A stretch of 64,000 nt of DNA from Flagellimonas marinaquae. Its GTDB lineage: Bacteria > Bacteroidota > Bacteroidia > Flavobacteriales > Flavobacteriaceae. The stretch lies in NCBI RefSeq assembly GCF_003992675.1, contig NZ_RZMZ01000017.1, positions 1 to 64,000 of the forward strand. Reading direction: 5' to 3'. How positions within the stretch are numbered: position 1 is the first letter of the stretch; each line of letters opens with the position of its first letter. The notes beneath the pieces are model-generated. The model saw only the letters and a program-made list of their open reading frames with translations, ran no database searches and was not told the DNA's origin. Positions 61,201-64,000 of this stretch are shown piece by piece. Both the position numbers and the translations under genes were made by a program.

Positions 61201-61318
61201 CAAGGATGAGATTGAAGCGGCGGTTTTGGCCCACGAAAAAACGAAGGAGCAGTTACAGGGCAGGGAACCCAAGAAAGTCATCGTGGTGCCTGGCAAGATC
61301 GTAAATATCGTAGGATAG
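58223..61318 (+). CDS. leuS: Leucyl-tRNA synthetase with three in-frame insertions
   Basis: This 1031-residue class I synthetase is longer than the roughly 800-950 usual for bacteria. The HIGH-type motif is in YPSGAGLHVGHPLGYI (about residues 48-63), and KMSKSKYN lies near 810. The editing domain has FTTRPDTIFG and the GTGAVMAVPCGDQRDYDFA stretch (about 424-442). Three segments look inserted without breaking the frame: about residues 294-328 and 579-600, both made of palindromic dispersed repeats, and about 700-755, which is AT-rich and unlike its surroundings. Active-site and editing motifs are all intact, and no second leuS is in the window, so the protein is presumably functional. Confidence 0.95.
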   Translation: MNYDFREIEAKWQKYWAENETFKTSNDSEKPKFYALSMFPYPSGAGLHVGHPLGYIATDIYSRYKRHKGFNVLHPMGYDSFGLPAEQYAIQTGQHPAITTENNINRYREQLDQLGFSFDWSREVRTSNPQYYKWTQWIFIQLFNAWYNKKSDKAESIDSLISIFEKEGNSNVEAACDDDTPSFDAAIWNGYSDKEKQEILLKYRLTYLADTEVNWCPALGTVLANDEIVNGVSERGGHPVIRKKMTQWSMRITAYAQRLLDGLDKIDWPQPLKDSQTNWIGRSVGASVTFNVLDAERSRSDQDGISGDDVTSSAVEKPYEDVISTPLNHPYQIEVFTTRPDTIFGVSFMTLAPEHELVAKITTPEQKAEVDAYVEATAKRSERDRMADVKTISGVFTGAYAEHPFTKEPIPIWIGDYVLASYGTGAVMAVPCGDQRDYDFAKHYNIPIPNIFEGVDISEEAFADKETTVIANSDFLNGLPYKKAMKKIIAELERIGHGKGKVNYRLRDAVFSRQRYWGEPFPVYYVDGMPQMIDVEHLPLELPEVEKYLPTETGEPPLGNATEWAWDTKNNKVVSNDLVTLSAVEGSDKGDEMLNQVQHDGIYPLELNTMPGWAGSSQYFNRYMDPRNDDAIFSPEAINYWQDVDLYIGGSEHATGHLLYSRFWQKFMFDMGYVPKDEFAKKLINQGMITGTSAFVYRWTKKYNGNAVFISKGIIEKAVKEKGFLYDYSSVLDKMFSDLKSKDGGRKIAETSWKHFDAIHADVSLVNASDELDVEAFKKWQPEYKDAEFILEDGKYIVGREIEKMSKSKYNVVNPDAICEEYGADSLRLYEMFLGPLEQSKPWNTAGITGVHSFLKKLWKLYAPYTNWSLSEAEAEPTAENLKTLHKTIKKVEEDIENFSFNTSVSTFMICVNELTAQKCTSKAILEPLAILVSPYAPHIAEELWSRLGHSESIAEAPFPTFEEKYLVESSKEYPISFNGKMRFKLELPLDMGKDEIEAAVLAHEKTKEQLQGREPKKVIVVPGKIVNIVG
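59105..59206 (+). repeat. Dispersed palindromic repeat inside leuS (editing domain)
   Basis: Three related units occur in about 100 bases: CTGAGCGTAGTCGAAG (59106-59121), TTCGAGCGCAGTCGAGAAG (59155-59173) and the inverted TTCGACTCCGCTCAAT (59191-59206). All carry the GAGCGnAGTCGA core. They are translated in frame between TFNVLD and YQIEVFTTRPDT, just before the editing-site motif. Such GAGCGCAGTCGA elements are otherwise found between genes in flavobacteria (recollection). Confidence 0.65.
59957..60022 (+). repeat. 66-bp GTCA...TGAC palindromic element inside leuS
   Basis: The element begins GTCACCCTGAGCGCAGTCGA and ends GCTGAATCAAGTTCAGCATGAC (shown as GCTGAATCAAG and TTCAGCATGAC). It contains two hairpins (ACCCT/AGGGT and ATGCTGAA/TTCAGCAT). 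Its length of 66 is a multiple of three, and it encodes VTLSAVEG and MLNQVQHD. An intergenic element at 63572-63650 has the same ends and the same second-hairpin design. Confidence 0.7.
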
Positions 61319-61373
61319 TCTTAAAATAGGATTATTAGAAGAATTATTCAAGAACTTTATAGTAATACCCGCT

Positions 61374-61403
61374 AAAAAGCATGCCCAACGGGCATGCTTT
61401 TTT
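61374..61403 (+). terminator. Rho-independent terminator of leuS
   Basis: A 13-bp stem AAAAAGCATGCCC/GGGCATGCTTTTT with an AAC loop. Confidence 0.92.
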
Positions 61404-61420
61404 GTTATTACGCACATACA

Positions 61421-61491
61421 CCCCTTAAAAATTAGAGGTATTATCTTTAAAAATGATTAAAAAATAATTTAACCCTATAAAAATTAGGGTA
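61421..61491. promoter_or_regulatory. Pair of similar palindromic sites upstream of ald, candidate operators
   Basis: CCCCTTAAAAATTAGAGGTA (61421-61440) and ACCCTATAAAAATTAGGGTA (61472-61491) are near-copies of one imperfect palindrome. They are spaced 51 bases apart, about five helical turns. The second has perfect ACCCTA/TAGGGT arms. They lie in the AT-rich leader before alanine dehydrogenase. Confidence 0.45.
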
Positions 61492-61605
61492 TAAATGTTA
61501 AAATATGATGTTTTTGACATGACACCCCTGTTTTTTGTCGAGTATTTGTGTTTTTATTTAATTTTTTTATCCAACTTTGGCCCATCAACCATTAAAAACA
61601 ACATT

Positions 61606-62706
61606 ATGACTGTTGGGATACCTAAAGAAATCAAAAACAACGAAAGCCGGGTCGGCATGACGCCTGCCGGGGTCTTTGAATTGGTCAAGAACAACCACAC
61701 CGTTTATGTGCAATCGGGTGCAGGTGAGGGAAGTGGATTTTTTAATCAGGATTACCAACAGGCAGGGGCCACTATTTTGGATACCATTGGTCAGGTGTAT
61801 GCCATGAGCGATATGATCGTAAAGGTGAAAGAGCCCATTGCGGAGGAGTACCATTTGATTCAGGAAGGACAAATTGTGTTTACCTACTTTCATTTTGCTT
61901 CCAGCGAGGCTTTGACCAAGGCTATGATCAGGAGTAAATCCATCTGCATTGCCTACGAAACCGTGGAAGATGAAGATGGCACTTTGCCTCTGTTGACCCC
62001 GATGTCCGAAGTGGCCGGTAGAATGGCCATACAACAGGGAGCCAAATATTTGGAGAAGCCTGTAAAAGGTAAAGGTGTGCTTTTGGGTGGTGTTCCAGGG
62101 GTGTCACCAGGGAGAGTTTTAGTCCTTGGAGCAGGTACGGTTGGCATTCAGGCTGCTAAAATGGCAGCAGGATTAGGGGCGCAGGTCACGATTTTGGATG
62201 TGAACATGAAACGTCTCAGATATGTAAACGATATCATGCCAAGCCATGTCATCACAGGTTTTTCCAACGAATTCAATATCAGGAAATATATCAAAACACA
62301 CGACTTGATCATTGGTGGAGTCCTGTTGAAAGGAGCAAAAGCACCCAACTTAATTACTAGGGACATGCTCAAGGACATGCATCCGGGAACTGTTATAGTG
62401 GATGTAGCAGTCGATCAAGGAGGATGTGTGGAAACCACCAAACCAACGACCCATGAGGACCCCATTTATATTATAGATGACGTTGTTCATTACTGTGTAG
62501 CCAATATGCCAGGGGCAGTGCCTTATACTTCTACTGTTGCCTTGACGAATGTAACACTGCCCTATGTGCTAAAATTGGCAAACTTGGGATGGCGTAGTGC
62601 GTGCAAATTGGACAAGTCATTAGAAAAGGGATTGAACGTAGTTGAGGGTGAAGTGGTTTACAAGGAAATTGCCGAAACTTTTAAGCTAGAACCAGTATTG
62701 GTTTAA
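61606..62706 (+). CDS. ald: Alanine dehydrogenase
   Basis: This 366-residue NAD-dependent enzyme interconverts alanine with pyruvate and ammonia. The N-terminus MTVGIPKEIKNNESRVGMTP is the family start, so ATG 61606 is chosen and 37 upstream codons are rejected. The NAD-binding glycine motif VLGAGTVGIQAAKMAAGLGA (about residues 170-189) and the catalytic His/Lys region (TYFHFASSEALTKAM, about 90-104) are present. Monocistronic, with a paired palindromic site upstream and a terminator behind. Confidence 0.95.
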   Translation: MTVGIPKEIKNNESRVGMTPAGVFELVKNNHTVYVQSGAGEGSGFFNQDYQQAGATILDTIGQVYAMSDMIVKVKEPIAEEYHLIQEGQIVFTYFHFASSEALTKAMIRSKSICIAYETVEDEDGTLPLLTPMSEVAGRMAIQQGAKYLEKPVKGKGVLLGGVPGVSPGRVLVLGAGTVGIQAAKMAAGLGAQVTILDVNMKRLRYVNDIMPSHVITGFSNEFNIRKYIKTHDLIIGGVLLKGAKAPNLITRDMLKDMHPGTVIVDVAVDQGGCVETTKPTTHEDPIYIIDDVVHYCVANMPGAVPYTSTVALTNVTLPYVLKLANLGWRSACKLDKSLEKGLNVVEGEVVYKEIAETFKLEPVLV

Positions 62707-62733
62707 AACACTAACATTTTGACAGTAAAAGTG

Positions 62734-62759
62734 CCCTGCCATTATTTGGCGGGGTTTTT
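62734..62759 (+). terminator. Terminator after ald
   Basis: CCCTGCCA/TGGCGGGG (one G-T pair) with a 5-base loop and T5 tract. Confidence 0.75.
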
Positions 62760-62803
62760 GCTTTTATGTGGTATATTTATATTGAAGTAAAAGATTTAAG
62801 ACT

Positions 62804-63505
62804 ATGATGACATATTATATATTGATTGGTGGAATTGCCCTGATCAGCTGGATGGTGAGCAACCGATTGAAGAGTAAGTTCAAAAAATATTCAAAGGTTC
62901 ATTTGCGAAATGGGATGAGCGGGGCCGAGATTGCCCAGAAAATGCTCGATGACCATGGTATTCGGGATGTAAAAGTGATTTCTACTCCCGGAATGCTAAC
63001 GGACCATTACAATCCGAAAAACAAGACTGTAAACTTGAGTGAAGGCGTATACAACCAACGGAATGCATCTGCAGCTGCAGTGGCCGCACACGAATGTGGA
63101 CACGCAGTACAGCATGCGCAAGCCTACGAATGGTTGACCATGCGCTCCAAATTGGTTCCCGTGGTAAGCGTTACCTCCGGTATGTCCACATGGGTCGTGT
63201 TTGGGGGCATTATGTTGATGGCCGCCACGGGTGTGGCAGGTGGTATCGGTTTTTATATTGCCGTGGCCGGATTGATTATGATGGGTTTCGCCACCTTGTT
63301 CAGCTTTGTGACCCTTCCCGTGGAATATGATGCGAGTAAAAGGGCTTTGGTATGGCTCAAGCAAAAGAATATGGTAACCCAAGAAGAATATTCAGGTGCG
63401 GAAGATGCCCTAAAATGGGCGGCAAGAACTTATGTGGTTGCTGCTTTGGGTGCATTGGCCTCCTTGTTGTACTGGGCCGTTCAGGTCTTCGGTGGAAGGG
63501 ATTAA
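62804..63505 (+). CDS. Neutral zinc metallopeptidase (YugP-type membrane protease)
   Basis: This 233-residue membrane peptidase has an N-terminal helix (about 2-18) followed by a cytoplasmic or membrane-proximal catalytic domain. HECGH (in AAVAAHECGHAVQHAQAYEW, about residues 91-110) is the HExxH zinc motif, and VEYDASKRAL (about 177-186) supplies the third ligand. Three more membrane segments follow at about 124-165 and 205-228. It matches the Zn_peptidase_2 family; the substrate is unknown. ATG 62804 or the next codon ATG may be used. Confidence 0.9.
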   Translation: MMTYYILIGGIALISWMVSNRLKSKFKKYSKVHLRNGMSGAEIAQKMLDDHGIRDVKVISTPGMLTDHYNPKNKTVNLSEGVYNQRNASAAAVAAHECGHAVQHAQAYEWLTMRSKLVPVVSVTSGMSTWVVFGGIMLMAATGVAGGIGFYIAVAGLIMMGFATLFSFVTLPVEYDASKRALVWLKQKNMVTQEEYSGAEDALKWAARTYVVAALGALASLLYWAVQVFGGRD

Positions 63506-63525
63506 CAGCAAAATGATATCAAATA

Positions 63526-63550
63526 AAAAGGGGCCAAGCGGCCCCTTTAT
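63526..63550. terminator. Terminator hairpin after the zinc peptidase
   Basis: A perfect 9-bp stem AAAGGGGCC/GGCCCCTTT with an AAGC loop; the T-tract is short. Confidence 0.75.
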
Positions 63551-63571
63551 TAATTGTGCTTGTTTAAAGTT

Positions 63572-63650
63572 GTCATTCTGAATTCATTTCAGAATCTCAT
63601 CAAACATATAATGAAATGACCATGAGAACCTGAAACAAGTTCAGGTTGAC
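63572..63650. repeat. Intergenic GTCA...TGAC double-hairpin repeat
   Basis: The left half GTCATTCTGAATTCATTTCA contains hairpin TTCTGAA/TTCAGAA. The right half has AACCTGAA/TTCAGGTT and ends in TTGAC. Both halves mirror each other (GTCA-CTGAA against TTCAG-TGAC). The design, and the CTGAA-n-CAAG-TTCAG unit, match the 66-bp element inside leuS. Confidence 0.65.
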
Positions 63651-63698
63651 GAAAAATACGTTTCTGCTGATCTATCAAGGAATTGTAATTGGATTCAT

Positions 63699-64000
63699 TT
63701 ACTCAATCCAATTGGCAACTTGGTTATCGATCATTTGAAGTCCTACACCTTCGGTGCCGGTCACTTCGATCATATCCAAAATATCCCTGATGGTGTTTTC
63801 TTCTTCTACCTGCTCCATTACAAACCAGTCCAAGAAGCGTTCTGTGGCAAAATCACCAATCTCCCTAGCTTTTTTCACAATATTGTGAATGGATTTGGTC
63901 ACCTTAACCTCATGCTCCAGCGTAGACTCAAAAACGTCCACAATGGAAGAATAATCGTGATTGATGCCCGTAACCTCTGGAGAGATCGGATTACCGCCGG
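63699..64000 (-). CDS. Ferritin, 5' end beyond the window
   Basis: This is the C-terminal 99 residues of a non-haem bacterial ferritin; the frame runs off the window edge, and a GTG at 63941 is only an internal Val. The visible part begins GGNPISPEVTGINHDYSSIV and covers helices C and D (VFESTLEHEVKVTKSIHNIV and DWFVMEQVEEENTIRDILDM). Glu residues of the ferroxidase/iron site are in EHE and EQVEEE. Ferritins store iron as a 24-subunit shell. It is convergent with the zinc peptidase across a repeat-containing gap. Confidence 0.9.
   Translation of the reverse strand, partial: GGNPISPEVTGINHDYSSIVDVFESTLEHEVKVTKSIHNIVKKAREIGDFATERFLDWFVMEQVEEENTIRDILDMIEVTGTEGVGLQMIDNQVANWIE

Noticed and set aside
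61495..61605. N-terminal 37-residue extension of alanine dehydrogenase
   Set aside because: The sequence is AT-rich leader with a Phe/Leu-rich translation; the family begins at MTVGIPKEIK.

Overview
The window comes from a marine-type Flavobacteriaceae genome (Bacteroidota), probably close to Muricauda/Allomuricauda. The taxon call is inference. It rests on the gliding genes gldE and gldD, three TonB-dependent receptors, several Bacteroidota-specific domain families (DUF2007, DUF2490, DUF3098, DUF3127, DUF4199, DUF4301), promoters of the TTG/TTTG-N17-19-TAnnTTTG type, few Shine-Dalgarno sequences, and moderate GC. Most of the window is ordinary chromosomal housekeeping in short operons. No tRNA, rRNA, CRISPR array or intact insertion sequence was seen.

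Layout. 1-3.2 kb: the 3' part of a large fibronectin-type-III surface protein whose composition turns AT-rich near its C-terminus, followed at once by a MORN-type lipoprotein and a tiny membrane protein; this looks like an exchangeable effector tip with its immunity gene. 3.3-11.3 kb: AsmA-like protein, GNAT, M61 peptidase, DUF2007 protein, GT-C glycosyltransferase. 11.3-14.8 kb: a MocR-type regulator divergent from a BtuB-like TonB receptor. 14.9-20.9 kb: cupin-8 protein, recX, a six-hairpin glycosidase lipoprotein, RNase G, a 29-residue basic peptide and HU. 21-24.8 kb: mutY-ssb-gldE-gldD. 25-27.6 kb: a copper-receptor operon with a CRP-like site. 27.7-35.9 kb: an M16 peptidase pair, rplU-rpmA, a D-threonine-aldolase-like enzyme, a DUF3332 lipoprotein, ahcY. 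36-42.6 kb: a phosphopantetheinyl transferase, then a thiamine-binding protein, a PnuC-type transporter, a NadR-like kinase and a DUF4301 protein in overlapping order, then a TPP riboswitch in front of a TonB receptor. 42.7-48.8 kb: a Rieske-like lipoprotein, greA with a structured leader, HIT protein, histidine kinase, DUF3127 protein, aat, tag. 48.9-54.7 kb: a TetR-controlled type-I-secretion-like operon whose ABC protein has a degenerate ATPase. 54.7-58.1 kb: TonB-like protein and the truB-uppP-DUF3098-ftsX set. 58.2-64 kb: leuS with in-frame insertions, alanine dehydrogenase, a zinc peptidase and the C-terminal part of a ferritin.

The most unusual signals are (1) the ABC exporter that keeps Walker A but has lost the LSGGQ signature, normal Walker B and H-loop; (2) palindromic dispersed repeats translated in frame inside leuS and the FnIII gene, with a related intergenic copy; (3) the greA leader, which looks like a terminator-generated short RNA; (4) the thiamine salvage locus with an unassigned kinase and DUF4301; (5) the toxin-tip/immunity-like pair; and (6) a MocR regulator that appears to lack its PLP lysine.
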